A stretch of DNA of 64,000 bases, taken from positions 1 through 64,000 of the forward strand of contig CALUVL010000007.1 in assembly GCA_944324225.1 (NCBI GenBank). The letters are read 5' to 3'. Below, in pieces: positions 15,777 through 24,695 of this stretch. Numbering within the stretch: position 1 is the first letter of the stretch; each line of letters starts with the position of its first letter. Source of the DNA: Candidatus Gastranaerophilales bacterium (GTDB lineage: Bacteria > Cyanobacteriota > Vampirovibrionia > Gastranaerophilales > Gastranaerophilaceae). The notes beneath the pieces were generated by a model. It saw nothing but the letters and a program-made list of their open reading frames with translations. It was not told the DNA's origin and did not search any database. Made by a program: the position numbers and the translations under genes.

Positions 15777-15995
15777 TTAGCCGCCGCAGGTTTTACATGG
15801 TTTTCCGCCCTGATTATAGGCATCTTTGCGGTCTATTTTTATACAATTTTTAGTACATTTTTGCGCATGAGGACATGTAACTTTATGTACTTTTTTGGTT
15901 TCGACATTATAGACTACAGTTTCAGCAAAAACAGGCGGGGCAGAAAATATTCCGGATAAAAATATTATCGAATATATTACTAAAAATTTTTTCAT
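15777..15995 (-). CDS. Small secreted Cys-rich protein
   Basis: The 72-aa precursor has a signal peptide (about residues 1-24, ending PPVFA-E). The mature part holds HKVTCPHAQKCTKNCIKI and a terminal GGKPCKTCGG, matching the 'HKxxC ... PCKxC' metal-binding-like motif found at the ends of secreted nucleases and surface proteins. It is probably exported and either zinc-bound or disulfide-bonded. It ends 5 nt before the next gene's coordinates begin (16001), on the same strand, and may share its transcript. The exact role is unknown. Confidence 0.7.
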   Translation of the reverse strand: MKKFLVIYSIIFLSGIFSAPPVFAETVVYNVETKKVHKVTCPHAQKCTKNCIKIDRKDAYNQGGKPCKTCGG

Positions 15996-16000
15996 AAATA

Positions 16001-16399
16001 TTAGGCCATCACATTCAATTTTTTACCGCTTTCAGGGTGGGATCTTTTATAACTTTCAGCTTGAGATTTAATTTCTCTGGCCTGAGATGCAACTTTATAA
16101 TCCTGAGAAGACGGATCCGATGGTGCCATCGCTGAATTAATCACGGTAGAAGCGTCTTTGATTGTTTTATCAGGGTTATTTTTATCAAGAGCAGGCATTT
16201 TTATGGAAACATGCCCGCCAATCGGAACCCCGTTTTCGTCACGTTCAATAACAATATTACCAGTAAGATTTCCGCCTGCTCTTTTGTGCGCCATTTCATG
16301 AGAATAAATTTCGTTATATCTCTGGCTTATCATATCTTGACGTGCCTGATTTTGAGCTGATGCGTAATTATTAGCAAACATTCTCACTGCACTTATCAT
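16001..16399 (-). CDS. SprA-related putative metalloprotease
   Basis: The start at MISAVRMFAN (16399) follows an AAGGTTAGG-type ribosome-binding site; the product is about 132 aa. The zincin motif HEMAH lies in EIYSHEMAHKRAGG (about residues 32-45), followed by GGHVSIKMPALD and an APSDPSSQDYKVASQA segment. These match the SprA-related putative metalloprotease catalytic domain. No signal peptide is visible. Physiological substrates of this family are not established. It is followed 5 nt later by the small secreted protein gene, probably in one transcript. Confidence 0.8.
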   Translation of the reverse strand: MISAVRMFANNYASAQNQARQDMISQRYNEIYSHEMAHKRAGGNLTGNIVIERDENGVPIGGHVSIKMPALDKNNPDKTIKDASTVINSAMAPSDPSSQDYKVASQAREIKSQAESYKRSHPESGKKLNVMA

Positions 16400-16558
16400 A
16401 ATCCTAACCTTCTTTCTTGCTATAATTGTAGCAAATTTTTGAAAATTATGCAATAGTTCTCGAGAATTATTGAGTTTGCCTCTTAAATAATTTCTGCTAT
16501 AATGTTAATAAAACAAAATTAACTTATTGGAATTTATAAAATCTCTAACGGAGGGTTA

Positions 16559-16942
16559 ATGCTAAAAAGGATTTTAAGTTTAAGTATTTGTCTGGCACTT
16601 ACGGCTCCGGTCGTTCTTGCAGAAGGCAGAGGTAATTCAAACAACTACGTTCCACCGGAAGGTTACGGACAGGATTTGAACGGTTTTATGTATATGGATT
16701 ACAAAAACAGCGAAGCCCAGGATGATGCTGACGATTATGCGATGCCGATTCCAAAATTTTTCCAGCGCAATAAAGAAGAAGTTGCGGCAAAACGTGAGCC
16801 GCACGAAATTAAGAAAAATTCTGACGGCAAAATGAAATCAGCTCCTATGAGTTATGATCAGTTTCCGCAAAACTACGACAGCAGCCAGCAGATGTTTATG
16901 ATGCAAAACGGAATGCAAGGACTGTATGGAATGCCATTTTAA
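16559..16942 (+). CDS. Secreted hypothetical protein, Met/Gln-rich C-terminus
   Basis: The 127-aa precursor has a signal peptide (MLKRILSLSICLALTAPVVL, cleavage likely after LA at about residue 21). The mature protein is polar and low in complexity, with a Tyr/Asn/Pro-rich start, a Lys-rich centre and a Met/Gln-rich tail (SSQQMFMMQNGMQGLYGMPF). GGAGG precedes the ATG, and a TATAAT box lies about 60 nt upstream. It is probably periplasmic or surface-exposed and disordered. It belongs to no family that I recognise. Confidence 0.65.
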   Translation: MLKRILSLSICLALTAPVVLAEGRGNSNNYVPPEGYGQDLNGFMYMDYKNSEAQDDADDYAMPIPKFFQRNKEEVAAKREPHEIKKNSDGKMKSAPMSYDQFPQNYDSSQQMFMMQNGMQGLYGMPF

Positions 16943-16952
16943 GTATAATACT

Positions 16953-17525
16953 TTATGGCGTTAATTCTTTCTCCACAATCGGCGGAATAGGAGAAGATAT
17001 CAGCATTGTCATATATTTGTCATTGTCGGCTTTTACTTTGTTTGCAATCTTCACTATTTCATCATTATTTTTGAAAAAATATTTGACGGAATATCGAAAT
17101 TCTGTTATACCTTTAAGCGGATTTTTTTCATATTTGAAAACATTGTATGTGAAAAAATTGTTGCCGTTTTCACTACCGTTTTCAAGGTAGCTTATGACTG
17201 CCTGATCTGTTTTTTTGTTTTTAGCAAATTTTAAAAGCACACAGGTTTCGGTGTTTTCAATATCTTTGTCAACATCCTGCGCATAATCTATCGGATCTTT
17301 GACTTCAGGAAGATGGTAAACACCTATCATCTTTGTCCATGAATCATGGTTTTCTCCTCCCGGAAAATATTCATTCATTGCATTTGGCAAATCAAGCGAC
17401 TGTGCAGTTGCCTTAAGAATAAAATTCTGGTTATCAAATTGAATTTCATTTGCCGCTGCAACTCCGTTTGCAGAAACAGACAACAAAAGTGAAAATGCCA
17501 AAATATTAAATATATTTTTATTCAT
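16953..17525 (-). CDS. Secreted hypothetical protein
   Basis: The 190-aa precursor has a clear signal peptide (MNKNIFNILAFSLLLSVSAN, cleavage near AAA-N at about residue 26). The mature domain contains an FFPG-type PGGENHDSWTKMIGVYHLP motif and an alternating strand pattern (SVKYFFKNNDEIVKIANKVK), suggesting a compact alpha/beta periplasmic domain. It resembles uncharacterised proteins encoded by many gut bacteria, but I cannot name the family. An AAGGA site supports the start. It is convergent with the secreted protein gene at 16559, separated by 10 nt. Confidence 0.65.
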   Translation of the reverse strand: MNKNIFNILAFSLLLSVSANGVAAANEIQFDNQNFILKATAQSLDLPNAMNEYFPGGENHDSWTKMIGVYHLPEVKDPIDYAQDVDKDIENTETCVLLKFAKNKKTDQAVISYLENGSENGNNFFTYNVFKYEKNPLKGITEFRYSVKYFFKNNDEIVKIANKVKADNDKYMTMLISSPIPPIVEKELTP

Positions 17526-17627
17526 AATTCTTTCCTTTTACTTTTTAATTAAACCATACTTAACAAATGAAAAAATTATGCTTTATACTAATATAACAGT
17601 GCAACTTTTTATCTTATGCATCAGCAA

Positions 17628-18497
17628 TCAAATGACTTTCACTCCATCAGGAATAGTCTTTAATCCATTTTTCACAAGATAACCTTCAAGAGGCTGAAAT
17701 TTTCCATTAATCATAAAAAAGGAAGAACCGGAGCCTGACATCATTGAATCAGGATAAAGAGTTTTTATTGTTTGAAGCTCTTTATAATCATCGACTACTG
17801 CCCACTCAAGATCGTTTTTGAAATCTTTGCGACCAGTCTTCCCTTTAGAGAGCTTTTGTGAAAATTTCGTATACGCTTCTTTTGCACTAATTCCCAGATG
17901 TAAAGGTTTTATTAGCGACACCTCAAACTCTTCAAACGGCAAAACTTCTAAGATTTCGCCTCTGCCTGTTGTAAGCTGTCTTCCGCCTTCCAAACAAAAA
18001 TTCAAGTCCGAACCCAGTTTTGCACACAACTCATGCAAATTCTTATCAGACAAAGGATTCTCAAAAAATACATTCAGCCCTTTCAAAATCCCTGCAGCAT
18101 TCGTACTTCCGCCCGCAAGCCCCGCTGATACCGGAATATTTTTTTCTATATAAACATCAATTTTGTACGGAAAAATATTTACCCTTTCAATAAAAAGCAA
18201 AATTGCTTTATAAATAAGATTTTTTTCGTTATAAGGAATTTCATTACTTGTTCCGGAAAGATTAATCTCAAATTGTTCGGCAGGCTCTGCTCTCAGTGTC
18301 AAATAATCATACAAATTTATAGTCTGCATAACGCTTTTAATATTATGAAATCCATCCGCACGTTTGGAAGTTATTTTCAAATCAAGGTTAATCTTTGCAG
18401 GACATTGAATAACTATTTTGCCTTTGCCAGTCCCCTCCATTAAGAAGTCGTTCTTACTTATCATATGCTTTTTGCCTTGCGAGTAGTTATTAATCAA
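17628..18497 (-). CDS. ispE: 4-diphosphocytidyl-2-C-methyl-D-erythritol kinase
   Basis: This GHMP kinase phosphorylates CDP-ME in the MEP pathway to isopentenyl diphosphate. It shows the PAKINLDL start motif (about residues 34-41), the ATP-binding PVSAGLAGGSTNAAG (about 122-136) and the SGSGSSFF motif near the end. A TTG start at 18497 is supported by GGAG with 7-nt spacing and gives 289 aa; an ATG 33 nt further in is possible. It is directly downstream of rsmA on the same strand, a gene order common in bacteria. With ispF at 38.7 kb it shows that the cell uses the MEP route. Confidence 0.93.
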   Translation of the reverse strand: MINNYSQGKKHMISKNDFLMEGTGKGKIVIQCPAKINLDLKITSKRADGFHNIKSVMQTINLYDYLTLRAEPAEQFEINLSGTSNEIPYNEKNLIYKAILLFIERVNIFPYKIDVYIEKNIPVSAGLAGGSTNAAGILKGLNVFFENPLSDKNLHELCAKLGSDLNFCLEGGRQLTTGRGEILEVLPFEEFEVSLIKPLHLGISAKEAYTKFSQKLSKGKTGRKDFKNDLEWAVVDDYKELQTIKTLYPDSMMSGSGSSFFMINGKFQPLEGYLVKNGLKTIPDGVKVI

Positions 18498-18547
18498 TAT
18501 TTTTCTCCTGCATAACTTTTTTACTCCTCTTCCTCAAGGAATGGTAT

Positions 18548-19393
18548 CTAGACATCTTTATTTTTCAAAAGCTCTTCTGAAAGTTTCCCGAACGTTTCAA
18601 TTGAAAGTTTTTCACCTCTTGTATTTTCATCTATTCCAAGTGCCGCAAGTGATTTTTGAATGTTTTCTTTCGCAAATCCGCCGTGCATTAGACAGTTTTT
18701 TATATTCTTACGGCGCTGTGAAAATGCGGCTTTCACCGTTTTTCTAAAATGAGAATAGTCAGTTAAGGTCAGTTTCGGCTTTTCTCTCACGACAAGTTTC
18801 ACTAATGCTGAATTAACCTTCGGCGCAGGATAAAAAGATTTTCGCCCGACACATCTAAAAATCTCAACATCAGCCCAGAACTGCGACAAAATAGTCAGAA
18901 GTCCGTACTGCTTTGACGGAGAATTTTCATCAGCCGACATTCTTAATGCAACTTCCTCCTGAACCATAAGGATAATATCTTTTATTAAGTTTCTGTTTTT
19001 GTTATCCAAATCGTCAACTTCGCCCAGCAAATGCGCAATTATCGGGCTTGTAATATAATATGGAATATTTGCGACAACCTTAACTTTTTCATCAGTCAGT
19101 GCTGAAAAATCAGTTTTCAAAATATCCTGATGAATAATCTCAAGATTTGGTGCATTCAGTTTTTCAAGTTCTTTTATTGCTTCTTCGTCAAGTTCTATTG
19201 CAATGACTTTTTTGGCATATTTCACAAGCTGTTCCGTCACAAACCCGACACCCGGGCCGATTTCAATAACAGTATCATCAGGCGAAATTTCCGCATGAGT
19301 AATTATATCTTCTATCACGTCCGGGTTAATCAAAAAATTCTGCCCGAGGCGTTTTTTTGTTTTAAAAAATTTTGCACGTTCAAAATAGTTCAT
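18548..19393 (-). CDS. rsmA: 16S rRNA dimethyladenosine transferase
   Basis: The 281-aa SAM-dependent methyltransferase dimethylates the two adjacent adenosines in the 3'-terminal hairpin of 16S rRNA. Family motifs are present in order: KKRLGQNFLINPDVI (about 12-26), EIGPGVGFVTEQL (about 45-57), ANIPYYITSPII (about 108-119) and FRKTVKAAFSQRRKNIKNCL near the C-terminus. It is transcribed leftward with ispE 50 nt downstream. It is a housekeeping gene of normal length with nothing unusual. Confidence 0.95.
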   Translation of the reverse strand: MNYFERAKFFKTKKRLGQNFLINPDVIEDIITHAEISPDDTVIEIGPGVGFVTEQLVKYAKKVIAIELDEEAIKELEKLNAPNLEIIHQDILKTDFSALTDEKVKVVANIPYYITSPIIAHLLGEVDDLDNKNRNLIKDIILMVQEEVALRMSADENSPSKQYGLLTILSQFWADVEIFRCVGRKSFYPAPKVNSALVKLVVREKPKLTLTDYSHFRKTVKAAFSQRRKNIKNCLMHGGFAKENIQKSLAALGIDENTRGEKLSIETFGKLSEELLKNKDV

Positions 19394-19488
19394 CTTGACT
19401 ATAATTTTACCACAGACAGGCTAATGTTTCTTCATATAATATTTGATATTTTAACAATGGTTATAGTATAGTTTTTACGGAGGAAAGT

Positions 19489-20823
19489 GTGAGTAATTTG
19501 CAGACTAAAGAAAAATTGGAAAAAACAGACATCTTAAAACTTTTCACATCCGGCTTTAAAACCGAAAAAGATTTAAACGTCGGGATTGAGTACGAAAGGC
19601 TTCCGATTTATTCAGAAACTGCAAAGGCTGTTCCTTATGAAGGTGATTTCGGGGTTTGCAATTTTCTCCGCTCGTTTGCGAAATCCGAAAACTGGGATTA
19701 CATAACGGACGACTACAATATTATCGGTTTGAAACAGGGCCACGACACGATTACGCTTGAACCCGGATGTCAGACGGAATTGAGTATAAAACCGGAAAAA
19801 AACATTGACGATTTAAAAAATAAAATAGATTCGCTGAACAAAAAACTCAAACCTGTTCTTGAAAAATTCAACATCAAACTTCTTGAATACGGGGTTTCAC
19901 CGCTTTCCACGCACAAAAATATCAACCTTATCCCTAAAAAACGCTACAAAATTATGGCGCAGTATTTGTGGGGAATTTTGTCGGATGTTATGATGAGAGA
20001 AACTGCCGGAATTCAAGGCACATTCGACTTTCAAGATGAAGAAGACGCAATGCGGAAATTCAAAACCGCAAACAAACTTGTGCCATTTGTAACTGCTATG
20101 TTTGCGAATTCACCGATACGTGGCGGAGTCGAAACAGGCTACAAAACTTTTCGTGCCCTGAGCTGGCTGAATACGGATAACGACCGCTGCGGGTTCTGCG
20201 GCAAAATGGCTGACGATTTTTCTTTTGAAAAATACATAGATAATGTTTTGAAAAGCCCGATTATTTTTATCAACAGAAACGGCATTCCAGTAGAAGTTAA
20301 AGGCAAAATCAATTTTGAAGAATTTATGCAAAAAGGCTTTGGAGATTTTGACGCAGAAATAGAGGATTTTGAACTTCAAGCAAACCTTTATTTCCCTGAA
20401 GTTCGCCTTCGAAACTTTATTGAAATCAGAAACCACGACTGCGTCGGAAAAAATATGATTTATTCAGTCCTTGCGATTTATAAGGGAATTTTATACAACA
20501 ACAGTGCAATGGATGAAGTGGATGAACTTATGTCAAATTTCACCTACAACGACTTTGCGGAACTGAGGTACAATGTTCCTAAAAACGCACTTTCTGCAAA
20601 AATCGGCACCGCTGCAGCCGGCGAAATAGCAAAAGAAATTCTTTACATTGCAGAAAAATCTCTGATTGAAATGAACACAAGAGAAGAAAAATTCCTTGAA
20701 CCGATAAAAGAACTTACCCTTGAAGGCCTCTGCCCTGCCGATGTAATTCTTAGAAACTGGAACGGTCTCTGGAACAAAGATGTCAGAAAACTCGTTAAAT
20801 ATCTCACAAGCCAGAGTATCTAA
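19489..20823 (+). CDS. gshA: Glutamate-cysteine ligase (GCS2 type)
   Basis: The 444-aa protein has the pattern of plant/proteobacterial-type glutamate-cysteine ligases: GIEYERLP near residue 27, TLEPGCQTELSIKPE near 84-98, a RYKIMAQYLW segment and MFANSPIRGG near 200. It joins glutamate and cysteine to form gamma-glutamylcysteine, the first step to glutathione. The start is GTG at 19489 with GGAGG 5 nt upstream. No gshB is visible nearby, so whether glutathione is completed cannot be judged. It is divergent from rsmA with a short promoter region between. Confidence 0.88.
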   Translation: MSNLQTKEKLEKTDILKLFTSGFKTEKDLNVGIEYERLPIYSETAKAVPYEGDFGVCNFLRSFAKSENWDYITDDYNIIGLKQGHDTITLEPGCQTELSIKPEKNIDDLKNKIDSLNKKLKPVLEKFNIKLLEYGVSPLSTHKNINLIPKKRYKIMAQYLWGILSDVMMRETAGIQGTFDFQDEEDAMRKFKTANKLVPFVTAMFANSPIRGGVETGYKTFRALSWLNTDNDRCGFCGKMADDFSFEKYIDNVLKSPIIFINRNGIPVEVKGKINFEEFMQKGFGDFDAEIEDFELQANLYFPEVRLRNFIEIRNHDCVGKNMIYSVLAIYKGILYNNSAMDEVDELMSNFTYNDFAELRYNVPKNALSAKIGTAAAGEIAKEILYIAEKSLIEMNTREEKFLEPIKELTLEGLCPADVILRNWNGLWNKDVRKLVKYLTSQSI

Positions 20824-21122
20824 ATTAGAAAAAGCAATTATCGCTTGACATACGTCAACCGTTATTCAGAAAGGACACAAGAAAGAATTCGGATTTTTTA
20901 TCTAAGCCATTTTGTCTTTGACTGTCATTCTGAACTCGTTTCAGAATCCCTTTGAGATCCTGAAATAAATTCAGGATGACAAAATGGCTTATTGTTTTTG
21001 TCATTCTAAGGAAAAAGCTCAAAGAATCTAATAACGATTACGTACGTCAGGGGTTAATTGCGTATAAAAGCGTGCATCAATTTTATCACTATCCGGACAC
21101 CTCATCCGCCACTTGCTTTACA
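20824..21122. repeat. Intergenic region with a REP/MITE-like inverted repeat
   Basis: No gene is seen between gshA and bioY. A 14-bp perfect inverted repeat (TAAGCCATTTTGTC at 20903-20916, its complement at 20978-20991) encloses further self-complementary halves (GTCATTCTGAACTCGTTTC and CCTGAAATAAATTCAGGATG). Another GTCATTCTAAGG half follows at 21000. The layout is that of a REP-like dispersed element. Confidence 0.55.
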
Positions 21123-21794
21123 CTACATATAAAGCCACAAAACAAGACGGGCATATTTTGCAACCAGAACAGACAAATAACTCAGGATAAAATCATAGAT
21201 AATCTTAACCCCGCTCTGCGCAAGAATCCATCCGGTCGTAAACATTAAACCTTCATGACGGATTCCCGCAACCGCAAGCATATACAGAATTCCGATTATA
21301 TGAATTGTAAATATTCCAGCAAAAACCGCCTTTCCGATATTTTTATAGGTAAAACCCGACTTCAAAATCGTGCCTGTCAGATACACTGCTGGAATATAAG
21401 CAAGAATATACCCGAAACCATACTCCCCGAAGTATCTCCATCCGCCGCCAAGTGCAAAAACAGGCAGAATAAAAAGTCCTGTCAAAATATAAATCAAAAC
21501 ACTTGCAAGTCCGAACTTCCGCCCCAGAAGCCCTGCTATAAACATTACAGCCGGCACCTGAGGAATAAGATTAAAAGTATGAACATAGTCTTGTATTTTT
21601 AACTCCCGCCCCGAAAACATCTCTGATGGAATACTAAAATGAATTATATTCAGCTTTATAAATGTCGAAATTACAAGCAGAAAAGAACAAAAAATTATCA
21701 GCACCAGGCTGCTAAAGCTAAATTTCAATCCTGATTTTGTATTGTTAACTGACCGGACTGTCTTTACCCGGGGTTGTACGACTTCTTCTGTCAT
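21123..21794 (-). CDS. bioY: BioY-family biotin transporter subunit
   Basis: The 223-aa membrane protein has about six transmembrane helices and the BioY-like core IPQVPAVMFIAGLLGRKFG, followed by LTGLFILPVFALGGGWRYFG and GFGYILAYIPAVYLTG. BioY is the substrate-binding S-component of an ECF-type biotin importer and can work with shared energising subunits; none are encoded here. The N-terminus has about 25 extra polar residues. The start overlaps the rimI stop by 4 nt. Together with bioB at 37.5 kb it suggests mixed uptake and last-step synthesis of biotin. Confidence 0.85.
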   Translation of the reverse strand: MTEEVVQPRVKTVRSVNNTKSGLKFSFSSLVLIIFCSFLLVISTFIKLNIIHFSIPSEMFSGRELKIQDYVHTFNLIPQVPAVMFIAGLLGRKFGLASVLIYILTGLFILPVFALGGGWRYFGEYGFGYILAYIPAVYLTGTILKSGFTYKNIGKAVFAGIFTIHIIGILYMLAVAGIRHEGLMFTTGWILAQSGVKIIYDFILSYLSVLVAKYARLVLWLYM

Positions 21795-22327
21795 AATTTA
21801 TATGTAATTCCTGCTTTTTCGTTTAAACTTTCAAGATTTTGTTCATATATACTCTTAAATTTATCGTAAAATATATTTTCTGTCCACATTATTAAGGCAT
21901 CTTCATCATTGTTCTGATAGTACCCTTTACGCACACCGAGCGATTTGAAACCGTATTTTTCATACAGTGCAATCGCAGGAGCATTTGATACTCTGACTTC
22001 CAGAGTAATATATTTAACCATTGCTTTTCTGCTGGACTCAATGATTGTGGTTAAAAGAGCTTCTCCAATATGCTGACGACGATAATCGGGCGAAACTGCA
22101 ATATTTGTAATATGCGCTTCTTCTAAAATTTGCCAGCATCCCGCATAACCTGTCAATTCACCTTTTTCATTAAATGCGCAGTAATATTTTGCAAGTTCAC
22201 TGTTTAATTCATTAAAAAAAGATTCCTTTGACCAGTGATGAGGACCATAAGCTTTTTCTTCAACGACCATTACCTCGTCAAGGTAATCTTTTTGCATTGG
22301 TTCTATTTTAATAAAACTTTTTGTCAT
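21791..22327 (-). CDS. rimI: Ribosomal protein alanine N-acetyltransferase (GNAT)
   Basis: The 178-aa GNAT-fold enzyme has the acetyl-CoA loop in VSPDYRRQHIGEALL (about residues 80-94), EVRVSNAPAIALYEKYGF (about 112-129) and a YYQNNDEDALIM ending typical of RimI. It transfers acetyl groups to N-terminal alanine of ribosomal protein S18 or other substrates. rpsR, the S18 gene, lies just upstream on the same strand, though a terminator-like hairpin separates them. The C-terminal tail (about 30 residues) is longer than in E. coli RimI. It is coupled to bioY by an ATGA overlap. Confidence 0.85.
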   Translation of the reverse strand: MTKSFIKIEPMQKDYLDEVMVVEEKAYGPHHWSKESFFNELNSELAKYYCAFNEKGELTGYAGCWQILEEAHITNIAVSPDYRRQHIGEALLTTIIESSRKAMVKYITLEVRVSNAPAIALYEKYGFKSLGVRKGYYQNNDEDALIMWTENIFYDKFKSIYEQNLESLNEKAGITYKL

Positions 22328-22374
22328 ACAGAAATTTTAGCACGAGAGAATTTCAGTATCAATAATTTTAAACA

Positions 22375-22409
22375 AACTAAAAGAGCGGTCATTCAACCGC
22401 CCTTTAGTT
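22375..22409 (-). terminator. Terminator after rpsR
   Basis: A hairpin with arms AACTAAAAGAGCGGT and ACCGCCCTTTAGTT and a 6-nt loop begins 18 nt past the rpsR stop. On the minus strand it is followed by a short U-containing tail. Confidence 0.7.
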
Positions 22410-22426
22410 CAAACTATTTAATCTGA

Positions 22427-22657
22427 TTAGTCAAAAACATAATCAATGATTGATGCTTCACGAGCACGTTTGATGGCTTTTGCAACCATACGCTGGTGTT
22501 CTGCGCAGTTTCCGGTTATTCTTCTCGGAATAATTTTGCCTGCTTCTGTTAAATATCTTTTCAATTTAGCGGCATCTTTGTAATCGATAGAAGTAACCTT
22601 GTCTGCACAAAGTGAGCAGTTTTTGCGTTTTTTCTTATCTTGTTCCTGTCTTGCCAT
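22427..22657 (-). CDS. rpsR: 30S ribosomal protein S18
   Basis: The 76-aa S18 protein has [16 protein letters not shown] near residue 15, [20 protein letters not shown] (about 32-51) and [15 protein letters not shown] at the end. It binds S6 on the 30S platform. It closes the operon rpsF-ssb-(77-aa gene)-rpsR. The pair of cysteines near residues 15-18 is kept, as in zinc-binding C+ forms of some ribosomal proteins. Confidence 0.96.
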   Translation of the reverse strand: MARQEQDKKKRKNCSLCADKVTSIDYKDAAKLKRYLTEAGKIIPRRITGNCAEHQRMVAKAIKRAREASIIDYVFD

Positions 22658-22707
22658 TGTTTTAAATTTTACCTTTCTATTGTGCGCTTTTGCGCTCGAC
22701 CTTATTT

Positions 22708-22941
22708 TTATTTGATTTTAGTGTTTAATACTTTATCCGTCAATATTTTGACAATTGATTTATTTGAAACTAATTTCTCTATAGCTTCTGTTTTTACAAA
22801 TATATCATCCATTTTATTTTTATTATTTGCAGCGTTATTCTGAAAATATTTATAAGTGGATTTGTATTGTTCCTGTTTTATTTTATGCGTTTGAACAGAA
22901 TATTTATGCATCATTGCCGGGATAAATTTTCCGCTGCCCAT
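22708..22941 (-). CDS. Small basic protein in the rpsF-ssb-rpsR operon
   Basis: The 77-aa protein is not recognised. It is Lys/Asn-rich and helical ([19 protein letters not shown] onward), with pI clearly basic and no signal or membrane segment. AAGGAG with 6-nt spacing precedes its ATG, and it lies 19 nt after ssb and 50 nt before rpsR on the same strand, so it is likely translated. The usual gene order is rpsF-ssb-rpsR without an insertion. A ribosome- or nucleic-acid-associated role is a guess from position and charge. Confidence 0.6.
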   Translation of the reverse strand: MGSGKFIPAMMHKYSVQTHKIKQEQYKSTYKYFQNNAANNKNKMDDIFVKTEAIEKLVSNKSIVKILTDKVLNTKIK

Positions 22942-22960
22942 TTCGGACTCCTTATTTCAA

Positions 22961-23362
22961 TTAAAATGGAATTTCGTCTTCATTAATCAGTTCATTGGAC
23001 ATATCGTCAGATTCAAATTTCACTATATCTTCTCCGCCAAAGTCAAGATTACCGGAAGAAGCAGTGATTTCGCCCCATCTTTCAATCGTGTTGGCATCGA
23101 TTTCGTAAATTCTTTTTTCCGTACCGTCGTCAGATTTGACTGTTGCGGTCTGAAGGCGTCCTTCAACAAGAACTTTGTCTCCTTTATTCAGTGATGAAAC
23201 AATTTCATCAAGAGAATTCCTTTTGGAAATTATTCTGATAAGCATTTCATCTCTGTCACCTATGTTCATAACAAAGGCTGACACTCCAACGTTATTTTGC
23301 GTAAAACGTTTTTCCGGTGTTCTGTAAACTGTTCCAGTTACTACTGATTTTGCTAAAGACAT
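22961..23362 (-). CDS. ssb: Single-stranded DNA-binding protein
   Basis: The 133-aa OB-fold protein has an SSB-like N-terminal domain (SVVTGTVYRTPEKRFTQNNV, then KGDKVLVEGRLQTATVKSDDG at about 60-80). It has an acidic C-terminal tail ending DEIPF, the conserved partner-binding tip. It coats single-stranded DNA during replication and repair. The linker is short compared with E. coli SSB. It lies between rpsF and the 77-aa gene in the ribosomal operon. Confidence 0.93.
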   Translation of the reverse strand: MSLAKSVVTGTVYRTPEKRFTQNNVGVSAFVMNIGDRDEMLIRIISKRNSLDEIVSSLNKGDKVLVEGRLQTATVKSDDGTEKRIYEIDANTIERWGEITASSGNLDFGGEDIVKFESDDMSNELINEDEIPF

Positions 23363-23385
23363 TTAATTTCCTCTTTTTAGATTAA

Positions 23386-23688
23386 TTACTTAACAGCGTG
23401 AGCTTTGGGAACTTCCATAAACATAGTTCTCAAAATGTTGTCATTCAATCTCAATTGTCTTTTGAATTCTGCAACTTTGTCTGCAGGGATTGAAAGATTC
23501 ATTGTTACAAAAAATCCGTCACGGAAGTTCTGGATATCATAAGCTAATTTTTTTCTGCCCATTTTGTCGGTAGCTTCAACAGCACCTTCAAAATCTTTAA
23601 TAATACCGTTCAATGCAGTAATTTGTTTGTCAACTTCTTCTGCATCAAGATTTGGCTTAAATACAGCTAACAATTCGTAAGTTTTCAT
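23386..23688 (-). CDS. rpsF: 30S ribosomal protein S6
   Basis: The 100-aa S6 protein opens with KTYELLAVFKPNLDAEEVD, has a central DKMGRKKLAYDIQNFRDGFFV and ends with LNDNILRTMFMEVP. It pairs with S18 on the small-subunit platform. It is the first gene of the leftward rpsF-ssb-orf-rpsR operon and starts after a GGAG site. It is of ordinary length. Confidence 0.95.
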   Translation of the reverse strand: MKTYELLAVFKPNLDAEEVDKQITALNGIIKDFEGAVEATDKMGRKKLAYDIQNFRDGFFVTMNLSIPADKVAEFKRQLRLNDNILRTMFMEVPKAHAVK

Positions 23689-23753
23689 ATTTTTATTTCT
23701 CCTTTATATTTATATTTGGCTGTAAATCAATAATATCATGGAAATGGTATTTT

Positions 23754-24644
23754 TTACAAGATGTAATCTGCAAAAAAGCTGTAATCTGCACTTCCGGTCA
23801 TGAAAACATGTTCTGATAAATTATCCTTATTCCCGCGCCACTCAATGATTACAGAACCTCCCAAGAGATTAACTTTCACCTTATTTTCTGTTAAGTTATT
23901 TAAAACAGAGGCGACAACAGTTGCGCAAGCGCCTGTTCCGCATGCGAGAGTAATTCCGCACCCGCGCTCATAGACACGCATATCGATCTCATTGCGGGAT
24001 AGAACCTTTGCAAATTCGGTGTTTGTTTTTTCGGGAAAATATTCATGCACTTCAATGGACGGACCGTAACTTTTGGCTAACTCAAGAGGATTTTCATCCG
24101 TAAAAATTACACAGTGCGGGTTTCCCATTGACACAGGAAAAATTTCAAACTCACAGTCAAACGCCCTGAGCTTTCTTTCACCTTTAAACGGGATTTTTTC
24201 ATCCTCCAAAACAGGCGCGCCCATATCTACTTTCACTTTGCCGTCCGGTAAAAGTTCAGGTTTTATGACTCCTGCAAGAGTTTGAACGCTAAACTGTTTT
24301 TTATTCACTAACCCTTTATCATAAGCATATTTTGCAAAGCATCTCATCCCGTTTCCGCACATCTGGGCTGTCGAGCCGTCTGAATTGTAGAAATACCAGC
24401 CGATATCTGTTTTAAGAGGCTCTGAAAACAACTTTTCATACGGGGAGCCGGCATTTAAAGCTGATGTTGAGGAATCTTTGATATAAGGTATAATCATCCC
24501 GTCAGCACCTATTCCAAAGTGTCTGTCACAGAGTTTGACGGACAAATCTTCCATTGAAAGCCCTGTTTTTTCATATTCTGAATAATCCAGAATTACAAAA
24601 TCGTTCCCTAACCCTTGCATTTTTGTTATTTTGATTGTCTGCAT
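23754..24644 (-). CDS. dapF: Diaminopimelate epimerase
   Basis: The 296-aa enzyme converts LL- to meso-diaminopimelate for lysine and peptidoglycan. Motifs seen: KMQGLGNDFVILDY (about 8-21), GADGMI, the first catalytic cysteine in NSDGSTAQMCGNGMRCFAKY (about 92-111) and the second in ERGCGITLACGTGACA (about 227-242). meso-DAP production implies a Gram-negative-type peptidoglycan, or DAP-type in any case. It is a single gene upstream of the rpsF operon on the same strand, with an XRE regulator further upstream. Confidence 0.95.
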   Translation of the reverse strand: MQTIKITKMQGLGNDFVILDYSEYEKTGLSMEDLSVKLCDRHFGIGADGMIIPYIKDSSTSALNAGSPYEKLFSEPLKTDIGWYFYNSDGSTAQMCGNGMRCFAKYAYDKGLVNKKQFSVQTLAGVIKPELLPDGKVKVDMGAPVLEDEKIPFKGERKLRAFDCEFEIFPVSMGNPHCVIFTDENPLELAKSYGPSIEVHEYFPEKTNTEFAKVLSRNEIDMRVYERGCGITLACGTGACATVVASVLNNLTENKVKVNLLGGSVIIEWRGNKDNLSEHVFMTGSADYSFFADYIL

Positions 24645-24695
24645 AATTACCTCAAATTTTTCACATAAAATTATACAACAAACAACAATTTGACA

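Noticed and set aside
20976-21248. 90-aa plus-strand frame near bioY
   Set aside because: It overlaps a REP-like element and the bioY 3' end and has no start signal.
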